This document shows, one piece after another, positions 1 through 8,207 of a stretch of DNA of 64,000 nucleotides (positions within the stretch are counted from its first letter, which is position 1; each line of letters opens with the position of its first letter). This DNA is from Pseudonocardia benzenivorans CB1190 (lineage in GTDB: Bacteria > Actinomycetota > Actinomycetes > Mycobacteriales > Pseudonocardiaceae), in the NCBI RefSeq assembly GCF_000196675.2, contig NC_015312.1, forward strand, positions 3,224,001-3,288,000, given 5' to 3'. The notes under the pieces were generated by a model. It worked only from the letters and a program-made list of their open reading frames with translations, made no database searches and was not told where the DNA came from. The position numbers and the translations under genes were made by a program.

Positions 1-1145
1 CGGAGGTTGACCATGGTCAGGTTGTCGGTCACCGGCAGGTCGCCGACGATGCCCTCGGTCAGCCGGTCGCCCGGCACCAGCACGATGCCGTGGTCGGTCG
101 CCGCGCGCGGGGACCACGACCGCAGCTCGCGGGCGGGCCCGTCGTCGAGCGTGACGGTGCCGGCCCGGACGTCGAGCGCCCCGGCGAGGGCGCGCACGGC
201 GTCCTCGTACCCGGAACCGAGCAGCCCGGTGAAGCCGACGACCTCACCGGTGCCGGCGGTGAACGACACCTGGTCGGCGAGGCCCGCCGACAGGCCCTCG
301 ACCCGCAGCGCCGTGGTCCCGGCGGACCGCTCGGCGGCCCGGTAGCTCGCGGCGACGTCGAGGTCCGCGCCGACGATGGCCGCGACGAGCTGGTCGTGGC
401 CCAGGTCGGCGGTGACCCCGGTCAGGGCGCGCCTGCCGTTGCGCAGCACCGTGACCCGGTCGGTGATCTCGCGGACCTCGTCGAGGTCGTGCGACACGAA
501 CACCACGCTCGAGCCGGTCGAGGCCACCCGCCGGACCAGCGAGAACAACCGATCCACCTCGTTGCGGGGCAGGAACACCGTCGGCTCGTCGAGCACGACG
601 AGCTGGCCCCGGCCGGGGTCGGACGTCGTGCCGACGCCCTCCAGGGCCCGCACGATCGCGAGCAGTGCCCGGTCGACCGGGCGCAGGTCGGCCACCGTCG
701 CCCGCGGGTCGAGGTCGATCTCGTAGCGGGCCAGCACCTCCCGCAGCCGGGTGCGGGCGTGGCGCCACCCCACCGAGGCCCGGCCGCGGGACGCGGCGAG
801 CTGGGGCAGCAGGTAGTTCTCCAGGACGCTGAGGCTGGGCACGAGCCCCAGGTCCTGGTGCACGAAGCGCAGCCCGAGCGCCGCGGGCTGTCCGGGGGAC
901 AGCGGCAGCGGCACCGGCCGTCCGTGCACCTCCAGCGTGCCGGAGTCGACGTCGTGGAAGCCCGCGAGCACCTTGATCAACGTCGACTTGCCGGACCCGT
1001 TGGCGCCGAGCAGGCCGTGGATCTCACCGGGCGCGACGGCGAGGTCGGCGCCGCCGAGCGCGACCTCGCCACCGAACCGCTTCCACACGCCGTCCAGCCG
1101 GAGCAGGGGGGTGCTCCCGTCGGACGTCGACATCCGTCCGGCCAT
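1..1145 (-). CDS. Sugar-type ABC transporter ATP-binding protein (3' end cut by window edge)
   Basis: The reading frame is open from ATG 1145 (an in-frame ATG at 1133 is an alternative) to the window edge, giving about 381 codons without a stop. The first nucleotide-binding domain has Walker A GANGSGKST near residue 42, Walker B VVLDEPT and an SHDLDE switch region. A second domain begins near residue 240 with a degenerate P-loop (GLLGSGYED). This double-domain layout is that of RbsA/XylG-type importers. The NBD1 signature motif is also degenerate (LRPVDRALL). It lies 24 bp downstream of the binding-protein gene on the same strand, so they are likely one operon. The permease gene is expected beyond the window edge. 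The ligand is unknown. Confidence 0.88.
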   Translation of the reverse strand, partial: MAGRMSTSDGSTPLLRLDGVWKRFGGEVALGGADLAVAPGEIHGLLGANGSGKSTLIKVLAGFHDVDSGTLEVHGRPVPLPLSPGQPAALGLRFVHQDLGLVPSLSVLENYLLPQLAASRGRASVGWRHARTRLREVLARYEIDLDPRATVADLRPVDRALLAIVRALEGVGTTSDPGRGQLVVLDEPTVFLPRNEVDRLFSLVRRVASTGSSVVFVSHDLDEVREITDRVTVLRNGRRALTGVTADLGHDQLVAAIVGADLDVAASYRAAERSAGTTALRVEGLSAGLADQVSFTAGTGEVVGFTGLLGSGYEDAVRALAGALDVRAGTVTLDDGPARELRSWSPRAATDHGIVLVPGDRLTEGIVGDLPVTDNLTMVNL

Positions 1146-1169
1146 GTCAGCGTGCCGTCGACCGGGTGG

Positions 1170-2351
1170 TCACGACAGGCCCCACAGCTTCTCGTAGCCG
1201 GCGACGTAGGCGTCGCCGTAGCCCTGGGTGAGCGCCGGCGGGTCGCCGGCGTCCTTCGCGTTGGTCGAGTCGAACACCCGCACCGGCGCCGAGGCCTTGA
1301 CGACCGGCTGGCCGAGCAGGACCCGGAAGGCCTGGTCCATCGTCGAGTAGCCGATCCACGGCGCCGACTCGCCGACGTCCATCACCATCGGGCTCGTCCC
1401 GCTCTGCACGTCCTTGATCGACGACGTCGCACCGTTGTAGCCGACGATCTGGATCTGGCCGCTCCGGCCGGCGGTGTTGATGGCGCTGACGGTGGCCGAC
1501 TCCATCGAGTCGAGCTGGTCGATCACCCAGTTGATCTTCGGGTCGCCGCTGAGGCTCGCCTGGATGTCCGTCGCGAGCTTCGCGGAGGCGAAGTCGGCCA
1601 GCGAGATGTCGACGAACTTGTACGTGCACTTCGGGCAGTACTTGTCGAACTCGCCCTTGATCGCGGCCTGCATGCCCGGCGACGGGATGACGGCGCCGAC
1701 GATCGGGATGAGCGCGTTGACGTTGCCCTTGCCCTGCAGGATCACCCAGTCCGCCAGCAGCTTCGCGGCGGTGTCGAACGGTGCCGTCTCGAGTGCGGTG
1801 ACGCCGGCGGCACACCCTTCGCAGTTCGGTGCCGGGGTCGTGGAGTCGTCGTAGAAGTGGGTGACGACAACCGGGATGTTCGCCGCCTTGGCCGCGGCGA
1901 GCTGCGGCTGCAGCGCGCGCGGGTCGGGCGCGTTGGCCAGGACGATGAGGTCGACCTTCTGCGACACCGCGGTCTGCATGCCCTGGACCCACTGCGAGGT
2001 GTTGCCCTGGTTCGGGAACACGGTCACCTCGACGCCCACGCGCTGTGCGACGTCCTGCATCGCCGCGACGTTGACCGTGTTGAACACGTTGTTCGTCTCG
2101 GGGATGATGTAGATCTTCTTGCCGCGCAGGCTCGTCACGTCGATCGCCGGTCCCGGCGGGGTGAACGTGGGAACCGCCCGGTACTGGTCGATCGTCGCCT
2201 GCAGCTCGCGCTCGGCGTCGGCGGTCAGGCTGCTCGCCGCGGTGCCGGTGTCGGCCGTGCCGCCACCGGTCGGCGCACCGGTGCTGCAGGCGGTCAGGGC
2301 CGTGACCGCGAGCACGGCCGCGACCACTCCTCGGCTGATCCTCGTCTTCAA
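1170..2351 (-). CDS. ABC transporter substrate-binding lipoprotein (RbsB-like, Peripla_BP_4)
   Basis: This 393-residue protein starts with a basic n-region, a hydrophobic stretch and the lipobox LTAC followed by Ser, so it should be a lipoprotein anchored outside the membrane. A Gly/Thr-rich linker leads into a two-lobed periplasmic-binding-protein fold of the sugar/autoinducer type (for example VIDQLDSMES and IQIVGYNGA). The start is TTG, supported by GAGGAG 5 nt upstream. It precedes the ATPase gene and follows the GntR gene by about 70 bp on the same strand. Given the neighbouring amidohydrolase, amidase and carboxylase genes, the ligand may be an N-containing cyclic compound rather than a sugar; that is inference. 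Confidence 0.88.
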   Translation of the reverse strand: MKTRISRGVVAAVLAVTALTACSTGAPTGGGTADTGTAASSLTADAERELQATIDQYRAVPTFTPPGPAIDVTSLRGKKIYIIPETNNVFNTVNVAAMQDVAQRVGVEVTVFPNQGNTSQWVQGMQTAVSQKVDLIVLANAPDPRALQPQLAAAKAANIPVVVTHFYDDSTTPAPNCEGCAAGVTALETAPFDTAAKLLADWVILQGKGNVNALIPIVGAVIPSPGMQAAIKGEFDKYCPKCTYKFVDISLADFASAKLATDIQASLSGDPKINWVIDQLDSMESATVSAINTAGRSGQIQIVGYNGATSSIKDVQSGTSPMVMDVGESAPWIGYSTMDQAFRVLLGQPVVKASAPVRVFDSTNAKDAGDPPALTQGYGDAYVAGYEKLWGLS

Positions 2352-2420
2352 GCGAACTCCTCGGGCTCGGCGAGCGGGCGCTCGCGGACGACGTCGAATG
2401 CGGGCCCGGGTGGCCCGCGG

Positions 2421-3170
2421 TCAGGAGATCCAGTCGGAACCGACGAGGGTGCAGCCCAGGTCGGTGACGTGCCGATGCATCGCGGCCCGCGCCGCGCCCG
2501 GCTCGCGTTTCTTGATGTGGCCGAGAACCGCGGCGTGCTCGGCCACCTGCTGCATCCGCAGCTCGGGGCTGCCGATCGCCTGCTGGTTGAGCAGTACCCA
2601 CAGCGGATGCTCCTCGGCGGAGACCAAACTGCGCGCGGTGTCGGCGAGCAGCGGGCTGCCGCAGTGGTCGGCGAGCATGCGGTGGAACTCGACCTGCAGT
2701 TCGGCGAACTCGGTGAACTCGACCTCGCGCGTCACCGCCGCGCGCGCCCTGGACACCGAGGCCGACATCGCGCGGATGTCCGCCGTGCTCATCCGGACCG
2801 CGCACATCTGCGCGAGCTTCGGCTCGATCGTCGCGCGCGCCTCGAACAGCGCGCTCGTCGTCGGGACGAACCAGGCGTCGGAGTCGCGGGTCACCTTGGC
2901 CGGGTCGACGACGTAGACACCCGAGCCGTGCCGGATCTCCACGACGCCGAGCAGCTCCAGTGCCAGCAGGGCCTCCCGCACGGTCGCGCGGCTCACCTCG
3001 AGGTCGACGGCGAGCGTGCGGTCCGGCGGCAGCCGGTCGCCCGGCGCGAGCCGGCCGGTCTGGATCCGGTCGAGCACGTGCTGTGCCGCGACGACGAACC
3101 GGCGGCCGGAACGCTTGGAGAACGAGGCGGCCGGCGGCTCGGGCCGCTCCGGAAATTGGCCTGACCTCAT
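2421..3170 (-). CDS. GntR-family transcriptional regulator, FadR/FCD subfamily
   Basis: The 249-residue protein has an N-terminal winged helix (about residues 22-90, with DRLPPDRTLAVDLEVSRATV and REALLALELLGVVEIRHGSG) and an all-helical C-terminal FCD ligand domain (FHRMLADHCGSPLL). FCD domains usually bind a carboxylate effector through a metal. The ORF could extend upstream to 3305, but ATG 3170 is preferred: the added N-terminus is not GntR-like, and a -10 box (TAACCT) ends 8 nt before it, suggesting a leaderless mRNA. It is divergent from the amidohydrolase gene and upstream of the ABC genes. It is the likely regulator of the whole island. Confidence 0.88.
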   Translation of the reverse strand: MRSGQFPERPEPPAASFSKRSGRRFVVAAQHVLDRIQTGRLAPGDRLPPDRTLAVDLEVSRATVREALLALELLGVVEIRHGSGVYVVDPAKVTRDSDAWFVPTTSALFEARATIEPKLAQMCAVRMSTADIRAMSASVSRARAAVTREVEFTEFAELQVEFHRMLADHCGSPLLADTARSLVSAEEHPLWVLLNQQAIGSPELRMQQVAEHAAVLGHIKKREPGAARAAMHRHVTDLGCTLVGSDWIS

Positions 3171-3178
3171 GCGGCGAG

Positions 3179-3208
3179 AGGTTAGGTCTCTGGTGATCGA
3201 CTCGTCAA
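3179..3208 (-). promoter_or_regulatory. Predicted leaderless promoter of the GntR regulator
   Basis: Reading the minus strand, TTGACG (3208-3203) is separated by 18 bp from TAACCT (3184-3179). The ATG at 3170 follows 8 nt later, so the transcript would start at or next to the start codon. No Shine-Dalgarno sequence is present. Confidence 0.5.
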
Positions 3209-3220
3209 GTGACGCTGCGC

Positions 3221-3250
3221 TTGACAGGCCGCGCTCCGACCGTGTTAGTT
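3221..3250 (+). promoter_or_regulatory. Predicted promoter of the hydantoinase-like gene
   Basis: A consensus -35 hexamer TTGACA (3221-3226) is followed 18 bp later by TTAGTT (3245-3250). The amidohydrolase ATG is at 3308, giving a leader of about 50 nt. The two divergent -35 boxes lie only 12 bp apart, so one bound repressor could close both promoters. Confidence 0.5.
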
Positions 3251-3307
3251 CCGATCCCGACCTTCCAGTCCCCCTCCGCGGGGATCGCTCGGACGACGGG
3301 AACATGC

Positions 3308-4744
3308 ATGCTCGACCTCGCCATCGTGGGTTCCGACGTCGTCACCCCGGAGGGGCCGCGCCGGCTCGACATCGGCATCGCCGACGGCCGGTTCGCCCTG
3401 CTCGCGGAGCCCGGCGGCCTGCCTGAGGCGGCCCGGACCGTCGACGGCAGCGGGTGCGTCACCCTGCCCGGAGCGGTCGATCCGCACGTGCACGCGAACG
3501 GGCCGCTGGGGGAGTCGCTCGGCCAGTCCCGTGACGTCATCACCTCGGCGTGCCTGTACGGCGGCACGACGACCGTGATCGACTTCGTGTGGCCGTCGAC
3601 CACCGACGTGGCCCGCCGCTCGATCACGGCCGACCTCGCCGAGCGGGTCGAGGCGTGGACCGGCGACTCGTACACCGACTTCGCGTTCCACGTGGCGCTG
3701 ACCGGCGACGTGTCGGAGAAGATCCTGCGTGAGATTCCCGACGTGATCGCCGACGGGTTCCCCAGCTTCAAGATCTTCACCACCGACATCGTGCCGTCGG
3801 GCCTGCTGTCCGGTGTCGAGCTGAAGGTGCGGTTCGGCACGCTCGCCGACCTCTTCGACGTCGTCGCCCGCCACCGCGGGATCGTCACCGTGCACGCCGA
3901 GGACGACGACATCGTCATGCACCAGTACCGCAAGTACATCGACAGCGGCCGCACCGCGTTGCGGTACATGGCCGAGGTGCACACGACGCTGTCGGAGGAC
4001 ATGTCGTTCCGGCGGGTCCTCCGGCTCGCCGAGCACTACCCCGGTCTCGCCCTGTACTTCCACCACGTCACGGCGCGGACGGGTGTCGACGCGCTGCGCG
4101 AGTTCCGCCGGCGTGGCGTGGCGGCCTACGGCGAGGCGATCGACGTCATCGCGATGAACACCGCCGCCCGGTACTCCGAACCCGACGGTGTGAAGTACCA
4201 CATCTACCCGTCGCTGAAGTACGCCGAGGACGTCGACGCGATCTGGGAGGGGGTTCGCGACGGCACCGTCAACTGTTTCGGCACCGACGGGGCCTGCCCG
4301 ACGTGGGAGCAGAAGACCCAGGGTTCGCGGATCGACGACGCCTACGGTGGCGTCACCGGGGTCGAGCCCAAGCTCGCGGTGCTCTACACCGAGATGCTCG
4401 CGAACCGCTCGCTCGACCTCACCCGCCTGGTCGAGGCGACGTCGTCGAACGCGGCGAAGATCTTCGGGCTGTGGCCGCGCAAGGGCTGCATCGCGGTGGG
4501 CTCGGACGCCGACCTCGTGCTGCTCGATCCTCGTGCGCCGCGGGTGATCCGCGCGACCGAGATGCACGAGGGCGACTACTCACCGTGGGAGGGCTGCCGG
4601 GTCGACGCCTGGCCCGCCTACACGGTCCTGCGCGGCGAGGTCGTGATGGCGCGGGGTGAGCTCACCGCCGACCGGCCGGCCGGCCGCCTGCTGCGCCGCA
4701 CCCTCGACGACGCGGTGTTCGCGGGTACGGCGTCGGCGCGCTGA
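3308..4744 (+). CDS. Hydantoinase/dihydropyrimidinase-like cyclic amidohydrolase
   Basis: This 478-residue protein belongs to the D-hydantoinase/dihydropyrimidinase branch of the amidohydrolase superfamily. These enzymes open cyclic amide rings at a binuclear metal site. Visible metal and catalytic elements are VDPHVHAN (first His pair), the lysine in PSFKIF that would be carboxylated, His in VHAED, His in YFHHVT, and Asp in CFGTDGACPT. The track ORF starts further upstream at 3209, but ATG 3308 begins the conserved MLDLAIVG strand and is preferred. The gene converges with the amidase gene (30-bp gap) and diverges from the GntR regulator. Its ring substrate (hydantoin, dihydropyrimidine or other ureide) cannot be decided. 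Confidence 0.85.
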   Translation: MLDLAIVGSDVVTPEGPRRLDIGIADGRFALLAEPGGLPEAARTVDGSGCVTLPGAVDPHVHANGPLGESLGQSRDVITSACLYGGTTTVIDFVWPSTTDVARRSITADLAERVEAWTGDSYTDFAFHVALTGDVSEKILREIPDVIADGFPSFKIFTTDIVPSGLLSGVELKVRFGTLADLFDVVARHRGIVTVHAEDDDIVMHQYRKYIDSGRTALRYMAEVHTTLSEDMSFRRVLRLAEHYPGLALYFHHVTARTGVDALREFRRRGVAAYGEAIDVIAMNTAARYSEPDGVKYHIYPSLKYAEDVDAIWEGVRDGTVNCFGTDGACPTWEQKTQGSRIDDAYGGVTGVEPKLAVLYTEMLANRSLDLTRLVEATSSNAAKIFGLWPRKGCIAVGSDADLVLLDPRAPRVIRATEMHEGDYSPWEGCRVDAWPAYTVLRGEVVMARGELTADRPAGRLLRRTLDDAVFAGTASAR

Positions 4745-4774
4745 CCCGACCCCGGACAGCGGCGACCTCGCCAT

Positions 4775-6241
4775 TCACGTCCCCGGCGCGAGGGCGGCTT
4801 CCGCCGCCTCGGCCAGGGCCAGCAGCCGGCGGTCCGCGTACGGGTGCCCGACCAGCTGCAGCCCGACGGGCAGCCCGTCCGGCGTCGCCCCCGCGGGCAG
4901 CGAGATCACGGGGTGCCCGCTCTGGTTGAACGGCGAGGTGTGCCGCGCCATCAGCGCGACGCGCGGGTCGTCGTCGACGTCGGCGATCCGCACCGGCGGC
5001 ACGGGCATCGTCGGCATCGCGAGCAGGTCGACGCCCTCCAGCGCGGCCGCGATCCTGTCGACGACGAGCCGCCGCGCCCGCAGTGCACGCACGTAGTCGT
5101 GGCCGAGGACCGTCCCGCCGGCGAGCAGCCGGTCGCGCAGCGCGGGGGAGTACCGGTCGGGGCCGGCCGCGATGAGCGGGGCGTGCAGCACGTGCGCCTC
5201 GGCGAACATCGCGACGGCCAGCAACGGCATCAGCTCGCCGATGTCGCAGGCCACGGGCGTCGGCCGGGCACCGGCGGCCGCGAGGCACCCGATCGCGGCC
5301 CGGCACACGGACTCGACATCGCTGTCCAGTCCGGTCCAGAAGTAGGCCTCGGGCAGCCCGACGGCGACACCGTCCAGGCCGGCGGCGTCGCCTGCCCCCG
5401 GGCCGGGCCCGGCGATGACGTCGAGCAGCAGCCGCGCGTCGGCGACCGACGTCGTCAGCGGACCGATGTGGTCCACGTGGGTCATGCTGGTCGGGACCAT
5501 GCCGCGCAACGGGACCGTGCCGTGCGTCGGCTTGAGCCCGACGACGCCGCAGCAGCTCGCGGGCATCCGGATCGACCCGGCGGCGTCGGTGCCGAGCGAG
5601 GCGAACCCGATCCCCAGCGCCACCGCCGCGGCGGACCCGCCGCTGGACCCGCCCGCGACGTGGCCGGGGGCGCGCGGGTTGGCGACGGCGCCGGTGTGCG
5701 GGTTGACCGACGTCGACCCGAACGCCATCTCGTGCAGGTTCGTCGTGCCGACGACGACCGCGCCCGCCGCACGCAGCCGCCGCACGACCTCGGCGTCGCT
5801 CGTCGCGAGCCGGTCGGCGAAGACCGGTGAACCGCAGGTGGTCGGGAGGCCGGCGACGTCGAGGTTGTTCTTGACGGTGACGGGAATGCCGTGCAGCGGA
5901 CCTCGTGCACGAGCCGAGCGGTCGGCCTCGGCGGCCTGAGCGCGGGCGGCGGAGGCGGTGAGGTGGATGAAGATCGCGTCGTCGGCATGTTCTCCGGCCA
6001 CCGCCAGCGCCTGCTCCGTCAGCTCCGCTGCCGAGACCTCGCCGGCGTCCATCGCGGCCCGTGCGTCGGCGATGGATCCGTTGCTCAGCGGTCGTGAGTG
6101 GCGATGGTCGCCGTGGCGACCATCGCCACTCACGGGGGTGAAGGTGAGGGCGCCGGGGGCTTCTCCGAGCGGCAGCTCGCGCAGCCGCGCGGCGAGGGCG
6201 TGCAGGTGATCGGCCGCTGCGTCGACCCCGAGAGCGCTCAT
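4775..6241 (-). CDS. Amidase-signature family hydrolase with a GatC/AtzG-like N-terminal segment
   Basis: The 488-residue protein has the amidase signature: catalytic Lys124 in VTVKNNLD, the GGSSGGSAAAVALG motif near residue 198, and the nucleophile Ser in GTDAAGSIR near residue 223. Residues 1-35 (LHALAARLRELPL...FTPV) resemble the small GatC/AtzG helper proteins, here apparently fused. Residues 36-50 are encoded by an inserted palindromic DNA element, described separately. ATG 6241 overlaps the biotin carboxylase stop by 4 bp, which fixes the start. It is the last gene of the five-gene operon. It probably hydrolyses an amide or carbamoyl intermediate made by the neighbouring amidohydrolase; the substrate is inference. 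Confidence 0.88.
   Translation of the reverse strand: MSALGVDAAADHLHALAARLRELPLGEAPGALTFTPVSGDGRHGDHRHSRPLSNGSIADARAAMDAGEVSAAELTEQALAVAGEHADDAIFIHLTASAARAQAAEADRSARARGPLHGIPVTVKNNLDVAGLPTTCGSPVFADRLATSDAEVVRRLRAAGAVVVGTTNLHEMAFGSTSVNPHTGAVANPRAPGHVAGGSSGGSAAAVALGIGFASLGTDAAGSIRMPASCCGVVGLKPTHGTVPLRGMVPTSMTHVDHIGPLTTSVADARLLLDVIAGPGPGAGDAAGLDGVAVGLPEAYFWTGLDSDVESVCRAAIGCLAAAGARPTPVACDIGELMPLLAVAMFAEAHVLHAPLIAAGPDRYSPALRDRLLAGGTVLGHDYVRALRARRLVVDRIAAALEGVDLLAMPTMPVPPVRIADVDDDPRVALMARHTSPFNQSGHPVISLPAGATPDGLPVGLQLVGHPYADRRLLALAEAAEAALAPGT
6090..6138 (-). repeat. Palindromic element, copy 1, in frame inside the amidase gene
   Basis: Arms 6093-6112 and 6115-6134 are perfect 20-bp inverted repeats (cgtgagtggcgatggtcgcc) around a 2-nt loop. 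Together with flanking C5 and GACC it matches a second copy at 28396-28443 over the whole element. The palindrome core is 42 bp, which is 14 codons, so it keeps the amidase frame. It lies between the GatC-like N-terminus and the amidase core. Confidence 0.85.
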
Positions 6242-7611
6242 GCGGCGTCGGCCGGGGCGAACTCGCCCAGGGCGTCGGCGATGGTGTGGGTGGTCATGGT
6301 CGCGTCGGCGAACTCGGGGCGGCCGACGAGGAAGTCGAGGAACCCGACGGTCGTGCGGACGCCCTCGATCCCGAAGCGGCGCAACGCCGACCGGGCGCGG
6401 GCGATCGCCTCGGCCCGGGTCGGCGCGTAGACGATCAGCTTGGCCAGCAGCGAGTCGTAGTAGACGGGCACGAGGTAACCGGGGACGCAGTGGGTGTCGA
6501 CGCGGACGTTCGGGCCGCCCGGCGGGTCCCACGCCGTGATGCGGCCCGCGTCGGGCCGGAAGTCCGCCGACGGCACCTCCGCGGTGATCCGGCACTCGAT
6601 GGCGTGCCCGCGGTGCACGACGTCGCACTGCCCGAACGCCAGCGGCTCACCGGCCGCGACGCGCAGCTGCTGCTGGACGAGGTCGATGCCGGTGACCAGC
6701 TCGGTGACGGGGTGCTCGACCTGGATCCGGGTGTTCATCTCCAGGAAGAAGAACTCGCCGGTGTCGCGGTCGAGGACGAACTCGACGGTGCCCGCGCTCT
6801 CGTACCCGATCCGCCGGGCGAGCCGGACCGCCGCGGCGTGCAGGGCGTCGCGGACCTGCAGCGGCAGTCCCGGCGCCGGGGCCTCCTCGACGACCTTCTG
6901 GTTGCGCCGCTGCAGCGAGCAGTCGCGCTCCCCGAGATGCACGACGTGGCCGTGCCGGTCGCCCAGCACCTGCACCTCGACGTGGCGGGCGTTGCGCACG
7001 AACCGCTCGACGTAGAGCGTCGGGTCCCCGAACGCGGCGGCGGCCTCGGCGGCGGCGGTCGTGAGCACCGACGGCAGCTCCGCGACGTCGGACACGACCT
7101 TCATGCCGCGCCCACCCCCGCCCGCCGACGCCTTGACGATCAGCGGCAGCCCCACCTCCCGGGCGACCGCGAGGGCCTCCTGCGGGGTGCGGACCTGCTC
7201 GGAGCCGGGCAGGGTCGGCACCCCCGCCTCGCGGGCCAGCCGGCGGGCGGAGATCTTGTCGCCCATGGCCTCCAGCTGGGCAGCCGTCGGGCCGACGAAC
7301 GTCAGCCCGTGCTCGGTGCACGCCCGGGCGAGAGCGGGCGACTCGGAGAGGAACCCGTAGCCGGGGTGCACCGCGTCGCACCCCGTGGCGACCGCGGCGG
7401 TGACGATCCGGGCGACGTCGAGGTAGCTCTGCGGCGCCCGCGGCGGCCCGATGCAGACCGCCCGGTCGGCGAGCCGGGCGCCGAGGGAGTCGCGGTCGGC
7501 CTCCGAGACCGCGAGGACCGTCTCGATGCCCAGCTCGCGGCACGCGTGCACGATGCGCACGGCGATCTCGCCGCGGTTGGCGACGAGAACGCGCCGGATG
7601 GACCCGCTCAT
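6238..7611 (-). CDS. accC: Biotin carboxylase subunit (AccC type)
   Basis: This 457-residue protein uses ATP and bicarbonate to carboxylate biotin on the neighbouring carrier protein. It shows the N-terminal VLVANRGEIAVRI strand, the ATP-grasp glycine loop KASAGGGGRGMK, HVEVQVLGD, and the catalytic block FLEMNTRIQVEHPVTE. Length is typical for a stand-alone AccC. It overlaps the carrier gene (upstream) and the amidase gene (downstream) by 4 bp each (ATGA), implying translational coupling. With the carrier and the carboxyltransferase it makes a three-gene biotin enzyme. Urea carboxylase was considered because an amidase is adjacent, but the large C-terminal urea carboxylase domain is absent. 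Confidence 0.93.
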   Translation of the reverse strand: MSGSIRRVLVANRGEIAVRIVHACRELGIETVLAVSEADRDSLGARLADRAVCIGPPRAPQSYLDVARIVTAAVATGCDAVHPGYGFLSESPALARACTEHGLTFVGPTAAQLEAMGDKISARRLAREAGVPTLPGSEQVRTPQEALAVAREVGLPLIVKASAGGGGRGMKVVSDVAELPSVLTTAAAEAAAAFGDPTLYVERFVRNARHVEVQVLGDRHGHVVHLGERDCSLQRRNQKVVEEAPAPGLPLQVRDALHAAAVRLARRIGYESAGTVEFVLDRDTGEFFFLEMNTRIQVEHPVTELVTGIDLVQQQLRVAAGEPLAFGQCDVVHRGHAIECRITAEVPSADFRPDAGRITAWDPPGGPNVRVDTHCVPGYLVPVYYDSLLAKLIVYAPTRAEAIARARSALRRFGIEGVRTTVGFLDFLVGRPEFADATMTTHTIADALGEFAPADAA

Positions 7612-8207
7612 TCAGTCGAGACCCGCATCAGCACCGCCCCGAACTCGACGAAGTCGGTGTCGGACACGCAGATCTCGACGACCGTGCCCCGCACCCCGGC
7701 CGCGACGGAGTGGAAGGTCTTCATGACCTCGACGAGCGCGACGGTCGTCGTCTCCTCGACCACGTCGCCGACCGCGACGAACGGCGGCTTCCCCGGCTCC
7801 GGGCGGGCGTAGAAGATCCCCATCGTCGGCGCGGTGATCTCGACGGACCCCGCAGCCACGGACCCCGCAGCCACCGACCCCGCAGCCACCGACCCCGCAG
7901 CCACGGACCCCGCAGCCACCGACCCCGCGGCAACCGGCGCCGCGGACGGCGCCACCGCAGTGTCCGGCCGGTCCGCGGCGTTCCGGGCAGGTGCCACGGC
8001 CTGCGGCACGGCCGCCGGCGTCGCGGCAGCGGGAGGCGGCGGGGCGGCACCCGGGACGGGCGGCTCGCCCGTCCCGACCGTGATCCGCAGGTCGCCCAGC
8101 TCGACCTGCAGGAAGTCGAACCCCGAGCGGTCCAGGCTCTCGACGAGCCGGGTGACCTGGTCGACGTCCTCGTCGGTCAGCCCGCGTGCGGTCCCGGGAT
8201 CGCTCAT
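7608..8207 (-). CDS. accB: Biotin carboxyl carrier protein (BCCP)
   Basis: The 199-residue protein has an N-terminal helical region, a Pro/Ala linker, six AAGSV pentapeptides (about residues 93-122) and a C-terminal biotinyl domain. The biotin-accepting lysine is Lys163 in VEVMKTFHSV; the usual MKM motif reads MKT. It carries the carboxyl group between the biotin carboxylase and the carboxyltransferase encoded on either side. ATG 8207 overlaps the upstream stop by 4 bp. The linker repeats are encoded by 15-bp tandem DNA repeats, so linker length may vary between strains. Confidence 0.92.
   Translation of the reverse strand: MSDPGTARGLTDEDVDQVTRLVESLDRSGFDFLQVELGDLRITVGTGEPPVPGAAPPPPAAATPAAVPQAVAPARNAADRPDTAVAPSAAPVAAGSVAAGSVAAGSVAAGSVAAGSVAAGSVEITAPTMGIFYARPEPGKPPFVAVGDVVEETTTVALVEVMKTFHSVAAGVRGTVVEICVSDTDFVEFGAVLMRVSTE
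7851..7925 (-). repeat. 15-bp tandem repeat encoding AAGSV units
   Basis: Five 15-bp units (cgcagccacSgaccc on the plus strand) run head to tail inside the BCCP linker, with degenerate flanking units. Each unit is five codons, so copy-number changes keep the frame. Confidence 0.85.

Noticed and set aside
90..3164. 1024-codon plus-strand open frame
   Set aside because: It is the shadow of the minus-strand ABC ATPase, binding protein and GntR genes; its Arg/Gly-rich translation has no domain.
3203..3225. Inverted repeat gtcaag-N10-cttgac as an operator
   Set aside because: The two arms are simply the facing -35 boxes of divergent promoters, which explains the symmetry.
6238..8207. Urea carboxylase / allophanate hydrolase assignment for the biotin carboxylase and amidase
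   Set aside because: The urea carboxylase-specific C-terminal domains are missing and the carboxyltransferase is of the pyruvate carboxylase type.
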